Below, one piece after another: positions 1-10,699 of a DNA stretch of 64,000 bases. The stretch's first letter is position 1; the number at the start of each line of letters is the position of its first letter. The stretch is from Adiantum capillus-veneris (Eukaryota > Streptophyta > Polypodiopsida > Polypodiales > Pteridaceae), in the NCBI GenBank assembly GCA_014529385.2, contig CM043955.1:154163640-154227639 (forward strand). Direction: 5' to 3'. Position numbers and translations under genes: made by a program. The notes beneath the pieces are model-generated. The model saw only the letters and a list, made by a program, of their open reading frames with translations. It was not told where the DNA came from and ran no database searches.

Positions 1-873
1 AAGTGATCATTAGCTTTACAATAATGGCAACGCATCTTCTTTTTGCCCTTATCACCAGAATTTCTAGACAAATTGCTACTAGCAGAAGCATTAGGAATAG
101 AATTTTTGCCACTCACAGCAGAACCATAAGAAGTGGCTGCATTACTGTTACCACCCTTTCTTTGAGAATCAATAAAAGCATGTTCAACTGCACGCTGCCT
201 AGTCCTTTTTTTTTCTAGAAAGTGACTCTTGCAACAGCAATGTGCATAATGCATCAAACTTGACAACTTCAAGATTTCCTTGGGTCATCAGTCTCCAAGT
301 ACTAGCAAAAGTCTGGTAGGAATCTGGTAAGGCATCAAGAACAGTCTGCACAAGGGAACTGTCTAAAATGACTTCACCTGCAGAAATAATTTGCTCATTG
401 ATATCCTTGACACTAGCAAGGAAAGTGTCCATATCATCTTCCTCATGCATAATCTTCGACTCCAACTCTTTACGCAGCAAAGCAATTTTAACCTCATTGC
501 GGCTTGCATAAAGACCTGCTAGAATATCCCAAGCCTATTTTGTAGATTTTGCTGAACGGATGTGAGGAACAATGGTGCGCTTCACACACAATGCAACCAA
601 TGCATGAGCCTGCGCATCCTTTACATCTCAACGAGCTTGTTTCATTGTAGGCAAAACAACTCTAACAGCAGCAATCCTTGCAGCAAGACCTGCAACATCT
701 CCTACATCCTCAGAACCAGGACGTACATCAATGCCCTGCACAATGTTCCAGACGCCAGGCTTTGACACAAGAACATGTTGCTTCATATAAGCCCACATAG
801 GGTAGTTGTCCCCATCCAACCTGTCCTCAGTAGCAAACATCTTGAACACATTTGTGTTGTTGTTGTCAGCCAT
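1..873 (-). pseudogene. Copia retrotransposon gag remnant (UBN2 domain, zinc knuckle)
   Basis: Minus-strand gag of a Copia LTR element, which would package element RNA into cytoplasmic particles. It starts at the Met at 873 (MADNNNTNVF), about 310 bases inside the primer site. The UBN2-type gag domain follows (AWDIL, then LLRKELESKIMHEEDDM at about 480-420). The frame is broken by TGA at 628-630 and TAG at 535-537, then shifts at an A8 run near 213-220. In the shifted frame a basic, Ser/Asn-rich stretch leads to CHYCKANDH at the window edge, the start of a CCHC zinc knuckle. Protease, integrase and RT would lie left of the window. Family assignment is secure; the gene is dead. Confidence 0.88.
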
Positions 874-1185
874 GGTAAATGATGCACATGATGTGAAAAC
901 TGCCCGAAAATAGGAGAAACGGAGCGGGAACAACAGGTTCTATATAGCACAAACCGTAGAAGACTATAAGGCACCTTTTATGTAGAAAACGACACTGACG
1001 GAAATTCTGCACAAAATGACGAAATAGCATGTGCAGTACTGCCTCTAGTGGAAACAGAGGCCGAAATGAGCCCAAATCAAAAATCTGAGCGACCTGCGAA
1101 TGATCGCCAAAGCTCACTGAAATTGGAGAAAGTGAGCAAGCATGTACTAGAGTAGCTGGCGACTAAGCCCGGGAGGATGCAACCT

Positions 1186-1197
1186 GCTCTGATACCA
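1186..1197 (-). promoter_or_regulatory. tRNA-iMet primer binding site of the left Copia element
   Basis: The minus strand reads TGGTATCAGAGC two bases inside the LTR end. This is the standard plant Copia primer site, complementary to the 3' end of initiator methionine tRNA. It fixes element orientation and the inner LTR boundary. Confidence 0.9.
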
Positions 1198-1199
1198 AT

Positions 1200-1425
1200 T
1201 GTTGAAATTAGGGTTGCAGAGAAACGCACATAGCTTGGAGAAGACGAAGAAAGCTCAAGGTACACAATAGAGAGTGTATTACTTAGTGTGCAATGGAAAG
1301 ATAGATAGCCCTAGAGTGATCGGCGTATATACAATGCACGGGGGGGAAAACCTCCTAAAGAGGGAAAAATGCCACGACAGTCCTAGTGTGTTCACACACA
1401 TCACTACCACATGTATATGGTAACA
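1200..1425 (-). mobile_element. 5' LTR of the left Copia element
   Basis: A 226-bp LTR read on the minus strand, beginning TGTTACCATA at 1425 and ending TTTCAACA at 1200, with TGTT/AACA termini. It abuts the primer site on its inner side. The partner LTR is outside the window, so the target duplication cannot be checked. The outer flank is AT-rich with no recognisable gene. Confidence 0.82.
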
Positions 1426-1526
1426 TTTTAACTTTTAATATATATTAAAAATAAGAAAAATGTTTCAAAAATTGAACATATGGTTCTTTTGTCTTCAGTT
1501 TAAATTTAAAAGCAACGGAGCAAAAT

Positions 1527-3611
1527 GTGGGCACAAGTGGTACGAAGAAGCCAAAGAATAAAAAAGCTCCTGGCAAAGAGTGGGATTATGCTCACAACAT
1601 ATGCGGCCGATATATAGAGTGGCAATGTAAATTTTGTCACACAACAAAATCAAGAGGTGCACCACGTATTAGGGATCATTTTCTGGGTAGCGTTAAAAAG
1701 AGTTGTAAGAAATGTGAACATTCTCAGGCACCTGCAACAGTTGTAAAGCGTTTGAGAGAAGAGCTCGCCAAAAAGGGTGGCAAGAGACAACAGATATATA
1801 GCTCTATGGCTTTGAGTCAAGAGTTCTCAGAGCCAAATATTAACTTCATAGATCATGTAGTGACGTCAACTAACCTTGGAGAACAACCTACGCAAGGAGA
1901 GGAAATTCCAGGTAGTGTTCCTTTTAAGTGTCACGATGAAGGTAGACTTGGCCAAATGCGTCAAAAATCATTACATCAAAGCTTTCGAGTACAGTCTCTA
2001 GAAGAAGCACAAACTGCACTCATCAAAGAAATATTCTTTACTGGAAGTGCTTTGGTCATGGTAGAGAGCAATCATTGGAAGGCTGATTGGAAGAGAATCG
2101 GCGGTGAGTTTGGCCCAGGATTTTCAGCTCCTTCTTATCACACGATACAAAATGTTTTCTTAAACAAATGTTACATCAAAGTCAAAGAGCGTGTTGGCAA
2201 AATAATTCGTGGGAATATTTCGCTTTCAGGATATACGATTGTGAGTGATGGCTGGTCAAATGTTCAAAGAAGACCGGTGATCAATGTGATGCTGGTTTGT
2301 TCAAGGGGAGAAACGTTTATAAAGGCGATTGATAGTTCTGGTGCAATTAAAAGTGGCAAATACATTTTTGAGGTCTTGATTAATGTAATTAAAGAAATTG
2401 GTGTTGAACATGTCATTCAAGTAGTCATGGACAACTCAAAGAATTGTAAAAACGCCAGTAAATTAATAAAGAAGTGCTTTTCACACATTTTTACCAATGG
2501 TTGTAACACGCACAGCTTAAACTTGGTGCTGAAAGATTGGTACACTAGCGAAGCAACCACATGATTTACCAAAATAATTGATACAGCGCCTCAAGTTCTG
2601 AAAATTATCTTGAAATGACAAAGAGTGCTTGATTTGTATCGGATGCGCATATCAACGATGTTGAAATTTCCTGTTGAAACTTGGTTTTGCACACACTTTT
2701 ATACCTTGGAATCACTTCTCCACAATAAATGTACTGTGATTGACACATTCAATTGTGCGGCCTTTGATGAATGGAATCTTGAGCAAAAAGGAAAAGTGAA
2801 ACATAAAATTACATGTCTACGTGGCAATGTAAACAAGGCTGTTTGGTGGAGGAGTGTAATGGATGCATACCATGTAATGATGCCCGTTATGTTTGCGATC
2901 CGCAATCTTGATCAAAGGGTGCCAAACTTGGGCAAAGTGTGGATGACATGGTGGTCAGTCAAATAGAGTCTTGAAAATCCCGAAGTGCTGAAAGAGTTTG
3001 TAGTAGAGAAGGAGTGGCGACTACCATTCTCTGGCAAACAACGAAAAATTTTGGCTAAGTATTTTCATGCAAGGTGGAAGAGTGCTCATAGTCCACTCCA
3101 TAGTGTTACTTACATGCTCGATCCAGAGTATTGGAATTTAGATCTGATGTCCAATACAGAGGTGGTAAGCGATTTCTATCACGTGGTCAACACGTTCTAC
3201 TCCTATGTTTAGGATCGGATTGATTGCATCAAAGAAATCAGTGAAGAAGGTCCCTTTGTGAATGATTTTGTACAAGTAATGGCAATAGAGCAACCTGCAT
3301 GGAAGTTGTGGATGATGAATGGTGGAGAGCATCACTCTACCTTATGTCCCCTTACAATGAAAGTACTGGCACAATGTGCAGCAAACTCAAGTTCAGAGAG
3401 AAACTAGAGTATGTACAAGTATTCTCACAGCACTATTTGCAATAGACTATTAGCAGACAAAGAAAAAAAATTAGTGTATATGTTTTGCAATGAAAAGATA
3501 TTGAATCACATCGAAAGTGCTGGCTACGAGGAGGAAATGCCAACCTGGTTGATGATTGTCAAAATGAAGACAAAGAAGAGTTCAATGTTGGTGTATCTCA
3601 ATGCACTATAG
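1527..3611 (+). pseudogene. hAT-superfamily transposase (BED finger, DUF659, dimerisation region), five in-frame stops
   Basis: Cut-and-paste DNA transposase of the hAT superfamily. One frame runs the whole length. Residues 34-63 form a BED-type zinc finger (C34, C37, H51, C60 or C63). Residues about 190-330 match the DUF659 part of the RNase H-like core (SDGW, VVMDNSKNCKNA, CNTHSLNL). The region around 3340-3480 resembles the hAT C-terminal dimerisation domain (AQCAANSSSERN, then SMYKYSH). Stops interrupt at 2562-2564, 2616-2618, 2964-2966, 3210-3212 and 3405-3407; the last sits where the family usually has Trp. I could not find terminal inverted repeats or an 8-bp target duplication. A decayed, immobile copy. 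Confidence 0.85.
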
Positions 3612-3825
3612 ACGAAATAGAAGAGAATTTGATAATAGATGTGGAGGTTGAATTACAAGGAGAACCACAACACTCAAACTTAGACCAGATAACAACTTTA
3701 CAGATTCAATATAGCTTGAGAGTAGAATGAGTAAATATCAAAAACCGTTGTAAAAGACCTTGTATTCAAATGTGTTTTGATCATATACAAGGATTCATAT
3801 TCGCGATTATACATAGTTTTTTATC

Positions 3826-4137
3826 TCAATTGTGTTGCTTTGAAGCAACATCTTGCTCATCAAATAGATTTCTAATTGTGCTAAGGGCATCTTGGTAGCC
3901 TTTATTGAATTTATACTCATTTGCCATGCCAAACATAACATATATTCCTTGTGGAATATCTTGTGAACAGATTGCGCATCGGCTACTATTTTGCATTAAA
4001 CAAATAAGACAAACAAAGTGATAATAATGACCACATGTCAATGTATAATATCCACTCCATCCATCAAAATTCTTGTAGCAAACTAGACATTGGGAAGATG
4101 AGGATGCATCTGAAGTAGATGAGGGGACCAAATCTAG
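3826..4137 (-). pseudogene. RING-H2 finger exon, C-terminal end of the kinase-RING pseudogene
   Basis: Minus-strand exon encoding about 101 residues. It has a Ser-rich lead-in and a complete RING-H2 pattern: C15, C18, C33, H35, H38, C41, C52, C55 (CLVC, CGHYYH, CAIC). Such domains recruit E2 enzymes in ubiquitin ligases. A helical tail follows and a stop closes the frame at 3826-3828. The upstream reading frame (4138-4210) shifts and has a stop, so this exon is no longer joined cleanly to the preceding one. It lies downstream of kinase exons on the same strand; that they form one gene is inferred from order and spacing. Confidence 0.65.
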
Positions 4138-4211
4138 ATGCAGACAAGGTGGCTAATGTGTGTCCCTTGTACAGGTGTTGGATTCACTCATTGTGTCAGA
4201 TTTTGAACGTC

Positions 4212-4872
4212 CTAGCTTAAGCGGTGAATGCTTTTCTCCATCCGCACTTGTGAGGGTTGGGGTGTCTGGGTGGCTATAGAAAGCCATGTTATTTCTGCAT
4301 CTTTCTCTGTCAACTGTGTCATGTAAATATCCTTCTCTCTCTTTAACTGCGGGTCGATGTCTTCCACTATCAATACCAGCTCATCTCGGGTGAAAGTGAC
4401 ACAACTCTCCCTTTTATCATGAGTGGCAACAGTTGTCTCCTTCGACGAAAAATCTAATGGTTGCTGTTGCACAAAGTGAACATACAACATTTTTGCAAAA
4501 TATAGCGAACAATCTACATTGTGCATGGGATAGCCATAAACTTCCAAGTAAATCCTCTCAGCATCTTCTTTGATCGCATCATGGTTGCACTTCAAAACCT
4601 TCCACCTTCCTTTCTTGATCTCTGCGTCCTCACATAGCCATATTGTCTTGATCATGTCCTTCGTCACTTCTTTATTGATCTCTTTCCATTGCATGTGGTT
4701 TTGATTTTTCCATTTTGAGAGTCATCGAGCAGTGCACATCGCTTGTTGTGCCGACATATCGTGTGCTAGAGACTTCATGCACTGAAATGCATTAACAACC
4801 GCTTGTTGTTGATCATTGAGTAGTGATTAGGTGCCAATATCTTGTTCTTCATCGGCCATTTTCTCTTGGAGC
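4212..4872 (-). pseudogene. Linker exon between kinase and RING parts (unknown domain)
   Basis: Minus-strand exon-like segment. A splice acceptor pattern (TTGATTGCAG) precedes an acidic, Gln-rich helix-forming stretch (LQEKMADEEQD), broken by TAA and TGA, then an open run of 160 codons starting at 4694 (MQWKEINKEVTKDM). The protein is charged and probably helical, with VQQQPLDF and a Glu/Asp-rich end; I recognise no family. It sits between the kinase lobe and the RING exon on the same strand, so I read it as the linker of that gene. The 4873-5178 interval upstream has no coding signal and is probably intron. Confidence 0.45.
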
Positions 4873-5178
4873 TGCAATCAACAGAAAGACAAATATTCAG
4901 TATCATTAGCAAATATATATTCTCATGATTCAACAGTCTCACAGATGCACAAGATAGCAACTTCTTGTCCACTACATAAGACGTCAAAATCCACTAAATC
5001 AAACCACAACTAATGCGACTAATTGAACCACAAGGCAAATTTGAAATACCGACACTCAGCACGACAAATTTGAAATGACTAAAGATAATTGACTCAATTA
5101 GGTGAACCACTTCAAAGAAGATAATACACCAATTAAAAAAACAATACCCTGGACAAGACAGATATATCATAAAAATGT

Positions 5179-5776
5179 TTAGATCGGATAAAATGATGGT
5201 GCAAGTTCAACAAGGGGACGTTGGACAGGGTTAGGGTCTATATTTAAATGTTCTTTGAAAAATATCAACACGTGAGAAACATTTCTTCTTTGTTCCCGCT
5301 CTTTTAATTTCATCCAGCAATCTACTTGAATCCGAATATCTCTCATAAAATCTTCATCCGGGTGGTGAAAAACTTCTTCTAGAAAATTAACTTTTCTGGC
5401 TGCACTCCAAAAATCTTCCAACATGTCGAATAGATGTCCCAATGCATAAATGTCACTCCCTTTTGTGTATGCATCTATGCACCGTGGATTGTATAGTTCT
5501 GGAGCAATTCACGGTCACTTAGCCATCTCGGCATCCCCTGCTCTCTGTGCCTCCAAAACTGTAGAGTCCAACTGTGCGCTTGGATGCAAATAATTAATTG
5601 ATGCGTGCTTAGCTAGCGTTCTGAGCATCATCTCTCAATCAATGATGCCAATGCGGGGTTTATTGACGCGAGTAAAGTCCAACATTATGTTGAACGGGTG
5701 CAGGTCACTATGCACTATCCCGGTCGAGTGGGTAGCCACAACACCATCGATTAAGGCATGACAAATGGTTGGCATC
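5179..5776 (-). pseudogene. Protein kinase C-lobe, interrupted gene (C-terminal part)
   Basis: Minus strand. The frame contains a catalytic loop HSDLHPFNIMLD (in place of HRDLKPxN), an activation segment beginning GIID followed by a stop where a DFG-like motif is expected, an APE motif (IAPELYN) and subdomain IX (SDIYALG). Three in-frame TGA codons lie between the catalytic loop and APE. The C-lobe continues to the stop at 5179. It is preceded (5772-5776) by GCATC, the target duplication of the Copia element at 5777. The N-lobe resumes in frame at 8867 on the far side. The missing Arg of HRD suggests a non-RD or degenerate kinase even before the stops. Confidence 0.78.
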
Positions 5777-5961
5777 TATTGGGGTAAAGCCCCATGTGGC
5801 CAATTAGACCAGGTGCCCGCCCACTATACTTATTCATAATGTACATAATAGAATAAGGGGGGCTTACATGTAGAGAGTGAGTTTTAGCCCCTTCAAACAC
5901 AAGGTCTCCTCTCTTCTCCATTGTTGCACACACTCACACACGCTCCCACTCGTGCACTTCA
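5777..5961 (+). repeat. 5' LTR of the nested Copia element
   Basis: 185 bp, begins TATTGGGGTAAAGCCCC (mutated from TG) and ends GTGCACTTCA. It has the same length as the partner at 8678-8862, with scattered substitutions between the two. Confidence 0.92.
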
Positions 5962-5963
5962 AC

Positions 5964-5975
5964 TGGTATCAGAGC
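5964..5975 (+). promoter_or_regulatory. tRNA-iMet primer binding site
   Basis: TGGTATCAGAGC lies two bases after the 5' LTR end, the usual plant Copia primer site. Confidence 0.92.
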
Positions 5976-7014
5976 TTTGGCTTCCCGACAAATGGAGTGC
6001 TACAAAGAAGTGAGCTTTCGGCTATGGTGAGCTCGCTTTCGGCGAAAGCTTGAGATCACTGAGCAACCACCAGATCTGTGCTCATGGAAGCTTGAGGGAC
6101 ATTCCCAAGCTTAAGAGAAGGGTGTATTGCAAGTGTGTATGCTTTTTTGCAGCCATACTTGCAGGAACAATGCATATTTTTATTTCCGCAGGTCATTTTT
6201 CGGGTTCCAACAAGTGTTTTTGCATAACGTTTGCATACGGAATGCGCTTTATGCAAGGTTAGGGTGTAACCTGAGGTTTTGGCATGCTCCAGACGCAATG
6301 GTGATGTCCATTTGGCTTGATTTTGACCTCTGAATTTTCTACAGCAGCAGTTGTTTATTGTGTGTCAAGGATTTCACACATGGTTTACTCTCGGGTGTGA
6401 GAGTGGTAATGGCTGCAAGTTTGCTCATAGGTGGGAGGATACGATGTATGCCTTTGGATACGATGTATGCATTATGTGGTTTGATGCTCAAGGAGTTGAG
6501 ACTTTGGGGCAGCTCATGTATGCTTGAGTGCGGATTTTGCGTATGATTTGCTCATGGTTTTGAGCATGTTTATGGCATGTATGGTTATTAAGGTTTGATA
6601 GCCAAATACTGTTGAAACTCTGCCGAACTTTTCTTGTGAGTTTATTTGTTATGCGCATGGTTTGCAATCGTGTTTTGATTGCATTTGGCACTCATTGGTT
6701 GCATTGTGAGAGTGTTTGCTCACCGGATTCTGTCATTTGACATAGATGCGGTAATCTCTTTAGGTTGGGGATTTTTCATGCTAGTTTCATCGATTCTCAC
6801 ATAGTGCTCTTGAATTAGAGCGGGTGTTTTGGCATCATTTGAGTGGTTTTGCTCACTTGTTCATTACATTGATCGCCATATTTGTTGACACTTCTCTTAG
6901 ACAGCTTATGCCAGCTTATGTTTGTATTTTGACAGTACTTGGTGTATGAGTTAGCCAAGCTTTGGCTATTGTCAGTTGATCGACTTGTGCTTGGTCTTGT
7001 CACAAGTTATTGTC

Positions 7015-7449
7015 ATGGATTTGGCATGCACATCATTGTCAGGATTTATGCTTTTCCATACAAATTTTGATGGTTCAAACTTTGAGCATTGGAAAGCAGG
7101 TATGCATGCTGCATTGACTCAGTTGGTCCAAGTGTTGCCACTACAAGGCATGGATGCTAGGCCAGAGTCTATGACTAACAATGAGTGGGAGGACTTGGAT
7201 GAGCTTGCACATTCAACGATCATGTTACCCCTTGGTGAGTCTGTCTACTATCGCATTGGTTTGGATGCATGTACAACTAGAGAGCTATGGCAAATATTGT
7301 GCAATGCTTTTGGCACAAATGAGTGTAGAGAGATGCCTACAGTCAAAGGACAATCTTGCAGACATAGAGATGTTGTGTGTTGGCATTGTGGTCATACAGG
7401 GCATGTACATAGGCGTTGTTTTCGATGGATGAGACAACACAGGAGATAG
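7015..7449 (+). pseudogene. Shortened Copia gag with CCHC zinc knuckle
   Basis: ORF of about 144 codons from the ATG at 7015. The N-terminal gag region (FDGSNFEHWKAGM) and the UBN2-like helix run (TTRELWQILCNAFGT) are present. The frame then jumps directly to the zinc knuckle CWHCGHTGHVHRRC, so the rest of the gag helical domain is deleted. It ends in a TAG at 7447-7449 just after the knuckle, separating it from pol. The preceding 1-kb leader (5976-7014) has no convincing ORF. Compared with a usual Copia gag this is a short internal deletion product. Confidence 0.8.
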
Positions 7450-7470
7450 CACAAGAGGGATGCTATCACT

Positions 7471-8570
7471 TTGGATGATGTGGGAGCAGATGTAACGTAT
7501 GTGGCTACGCATGACAGAGATGTCACCTTTTCTTCCATGTTTACTCTTGAATTTCTTATGTCGGTTTTCGACGACACATTACCTTCGCATTGGATACTAG
7601 ATGTGAGTGCTAGATTTCATGTCACGCCGAGTCGTGAGTGGTTTAGCACATATGCTAGTTTGTATGCTTGGACGTGTGTGTCTAGCTGATGTCAGACTAT
7701 CGTTGCCGAGTGGTGCATCATATGTGTTGGGAGATATACGCCATGTGCCAGGTTTGACGCAGAGCTTGATCTCTGTGAGTCAGTTACGAGATAGTGGATG
7801 CTAGGTAGTGCTGGATGAGCACAATTTCAGATTGCATTGTGGACAGCTAGTCATAGTGAGAGATGCTAGTGTTGGCAGGATTCATGCGATGCGAGTACGT
7901 CACATACGAGATGACACACTCTTCGTGCGTATGTAGCCATGCAGAGAGACGAGGCATGTCTCCTTTGCAGATAGGTTGCATGATGCTCCAATTTGTGAGC
8001 ATGTTGAGCCAATTGTGCAGACATTTGTACATTAGGGCATGTCATTCGTGGATACGATGATGAATATGGATGGTTTGAGTGTTGAGGATTCAGCCATGAT
8101 TCACGATTCAATCATTCATGAATATGCTTAGGCCAGAGGCTGATGTGTGTGAGTTAGAGCTAGGCATTTCTCTTACCACACAGGGTTCAGGACAGAACAG
8201 ATGCTCTTGGTGCGCATGTGACATGCGATGGACACGAGGATGGATTCCAAGGATCGGAGTTGGGGTGTCAGGGTTATTACCATGAGTGGAGTTCTGACTG
8301 AGATGGTCAACTTGGCAGATATTGCTAGGATTGCATCAACATTTGGGAGTCTCATGTACGAGATACTGATCTTGAGACCCGAGATTGCATTTGCAGTAGG
8401 TGCATTTGCAGTGGGAGCAGTTAGACGTGTAGTGCTGACGTTGGCCTTGAGCATAGGGGTACTTTGCAGCGTATGGTGAGATACCTTCACGATGTGTGCG
8501 GCTTTGGTGAGGAGTATGGTGTCGATCGCTCTATACTTTCTCTACGATTAGAGCCAGATGCACATAGATT
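7471..8570 (+). pseudogene. Copia protease, pre-integrase and RT/RNase H scraps
   Basis: Fragments of Copia pol in shifting frames. The protease core reads HWILDVSARFHVTP, where DSGA is expected, so the catalytic triplet is altered. It is followed by REWF and the pre-integrase run LPSGASYVLGDIRHVPG and LISVSQL. The integrase catalytic core and most of RT are absent. Near 8350-8400 the peptide SLMYEILILRPEIAFAVG matches the RT-RNase H junction typically read as SLMYAMVCTRPDIAFAVG, and VRYLHDVCGFG follows in another frame. No catalytic function remains. Confidence 0.72.
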
Positions 8571-8677
8571 CAGTGAGCCAGTGGGCGTTGGCTGAGGCCA
8601 TACTTGTGATGGCCTTGTACAGGTTTTGTATGGTTTTCTTTTCTCTCTCATGGACACATTGGCCTTTACGTGGGAGT

Positions 8678-8862
8678 TGTTGGGGTAAAGCCCCATGTGG
8701 CCGGTTAGACCAGGTGCCCACCCACTATATGTATTCATTATGTACATAATAGAATAAGGGGGGCTCACGTGTAGAGAGTGACTTTTAGCCCCTGCAAACA
8801 CAAGGTCTCCTCTCTTCTCCATTGCTGCACACACTCATACACACTCTCGCTCGCACACTTTA
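8678..8862 (+). repeat. 3' LTR of the nested Copia element
   Basis: 185 bp, begins TGTTGGGGTAAAG and ends CACACTTTA (CA mutated to TA). The short purine run GTGGGAG just upstream may be the polypurine tract. Followed by the GCATC target duplicate at 8863-8867. Confidence 0.92.
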
Positions 8863-9830
8863 GCATCTGCTTGATCACTTCTTTGATCCATGCCATGTCT
8901 ATCTCTTGTACAAGAAGATTTGCTGCAGGCAATGACCTCCAGCCGTGTTGTAGCATGTGCATGTGTCATCTAAACAATCCGTAAGCGAATGATAAGCGGC
9001 ACATCATGTCGCCCACTGTACCGCCATTGTAGTATGGGAGTATTGTGATCCAAGGAGCTTCGGTAGTAAAGCCAATGCACCTTACAATGGAGGGGTGAAT
9101 CGTTTGCATTCCTTGCTCTGTCTGAAAGCTATCAAATTTTGCCTCACTCCCTCCCTTGTAACATTTTCCCACATATGTAATGTGGTCTGGAAAAAAAGAT
9201 ATGCCTTTGATGGTGTACAATGTGCACACACCAAAGAAGCCTGCTCCAAGCCTCATACCTTCTACCAAGGCTTTGTGAGGGATGCCGACAAGATGAGAGA
9301 CTTGGCATTCAAAGCTGTGCACATGATTGTGCCGGTGCTGCTGGCATCGGATCGCCCTCCCAAAGCTGCTTGCACATCTTGGGCCATCTTCAATCTCTTG
9401 GGTAAGGCTGCTTGGTCCTACGCTTTCACATGCTTCATCTTTACCTTCTTTTCTTCCCACAATTTATCCCAAAGCTCTAATTTTGACATGTCGCAGGCAG
9501 GTGGGATATCTTCCTTTAAGTCTCTGCAACATACTTTCATTTTGCCAACATTGTTCTAACCTTGTGGTGGGGGTCAAATTCTTGAATCCCTACTGGAATC
9601 AACAACTTGTATTGGCCTTCACCTTGTAGCCTGCACTCTTTGATGAAGATATCGCTTTCACTAATCTTATGTATGCAACCATCTGCACATGATGAGATTG
9701 CCAAATACATTCTTTACGAATGGCACGCATCATACTTTTCTTTTGATCTGGCGTCATGTTTGCATTGGACAATAAAAAACAGTGTATCAAATACAAATTC
9801 ATGGTTGCGAATGACACTAACACTCTCACA
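8863..9830 (-). pseudogene. Protein kinase N-lobe, interrupted gene (N-terminal part)
   Basis: Minus strand. A glycine loop reads LGAGFFGV, with a likely catalytic Lys in VGKCYKGG, then HPSIVRCIGF and a hinge-like ITILPYYNGGTVGDMM. A TGA falls near 8966-8968 (after GLFR), and the frame resumes through MAWIKEVIKQM to the Copia insertion. Past the insertion the same frame continues PTICHALIDG into the C-lobe at 5776. Upstream (9460-9830) the coding signal changes frame more than once (IPPACDMSKLELWDKLW in one frame, KKSMMRAIRKECIWQ in another), so exons there are frameshifted or spliced. Likely a Ser/Thr-type kinase; the subfamily is not clear to me. Confidence 0.72.
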
Positions 9831-10160
9831 CTATTTCAGGCAAACCCTTAACCACGACTTGAAGACTTTAAGAAATGTGCTAGGAAATATTGATAAAAAT
9901 TGAAAACAATCTTCACTTAAATTTGTAATTTGTTACACGTGTAAAATGCAAATCAAACAAATGGTTTATAAGAACTTAATTTACATCAAACAATGCATGT
10001 TAACAGTCTGGCATATTTCAGCATATATTGAATTTTAACTTATATTTTTCACCGTGCACACATACTAGTTCAAACAAAGCACACACCGGCTTAAAGACTT
10101 CAAAAACATTTAAAACATTTGAAGTATACAAGTCGGACTAGAAAATTGCAAAGAATGTCT
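9831..10160. other. AT-rich interval with no recognised feature
   Basis: No long ORF, tRNA-like fold or known repeat is visible. It may include the promoter side of the kinase-RING gene, but I see no convincing TATA element or start context. Confidence 0.5.
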
Positions 10161-10474
10161 TGCTCTTTAAAAAGACAGAAAAAAATAAATAACATGCAGA
10201 TTGTGTTCACACGCTTTTTTACATAGAATTGTAGCATTCAAAATAGCGATGATAATTGATGCTCTGTAAAAAGATATAAAAGAATATTTAACATGTAAAT
10301 TGTGTGCAAATTCTTTTTTACATAGAATTTATGTAAATAAAGCATTAAAAGTAGCGATTATGCTTGAGGTCCTATTAAAAGATAAAAAAGAATATTTAAC
10401 ATGCAAATTGTGTGCAAATACTTTTTTGCATATAATTTATATATATGGAGCATTTAAAATAGTGATGATTGATG
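10161..10474. repeat. Three tandem units of about 100 bp
   Basis: Three diverged direct repeats start near 10161, 10261 and 10370. Each carries an A-rich head (TTAAAAAGA), AACATGCAAATTGTGTGCAAA or a close variant, TTTTTTACATAGAATT, and an end near TAGCGATGATTGAT. Non-coding. Confidence 0.8.
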
Positions 10475-10567
10475 AATAAAGCACTCTTTTGAATATGATT
10501 AGCTAGTATATGATTTCATATGAATAGTTAAAAACAACAAAATCAAACAATTCAAACATTTGTATAT

Positions 10568-10680
10568 AAAATACTCTTCACACCCGCGTTACTGACCAGA
10601 GTATTTCATATACTTAATACTTAAAATACTCTTCACACCCGCGTTACTGACCAGAGTATTTCATATACTTAATACTTAAA
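10568..10680. repeat. Two identical 56-bp tandem units, each an inverted repeat
   Basis: The unit AAATACTCTTCACACCCGCG and its continuation occurs at 10568 and again at 10624 with no visible difference. Within each unit AAATACTCT pairs with AGAGTATTT about 20 bases later, enclosing CCGCGTTACTGACC. Confidence 0.9.
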
Positions 10681-10699
10681 AAATTAACTGCACATGCAC

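Larger units (their letters stand above)
5777..8862 (+). mobile_element. Complete 3,086-bp Copia deletion derivative inserted in the kinase gene
   Basis: Bounded by two 185-bp LTRs (5777-5961, 8678-8862) and by the 5-bp target duplication GCATC (5772-5776 and 8863-8867). It has a primer site, a leader of about 1 kb, a short gag with CCHC knuckle, a damaged protease, a pre-integrase segment and a scrap of RT/RNase H. I find no integrase core or full RT, so it is non-autonomous. Terminal bases have drifted: the 5' LTR starts TATTGGGG where the 3' LTR keeps TGTTGGGG, and the 3' LTR ends TTTA where the 5' one keeps TTCA. Removing it and one GCATC rejoins the kinase frame exactly. Confidence 0.94.

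Noticed and set aside
5179-9830. Two separate kinase genes flanking the Copia element
   Set aside because: N-lobe and C-lobe lie in one frame that rejoins at the GCATC target duplication, so it is one split gene.
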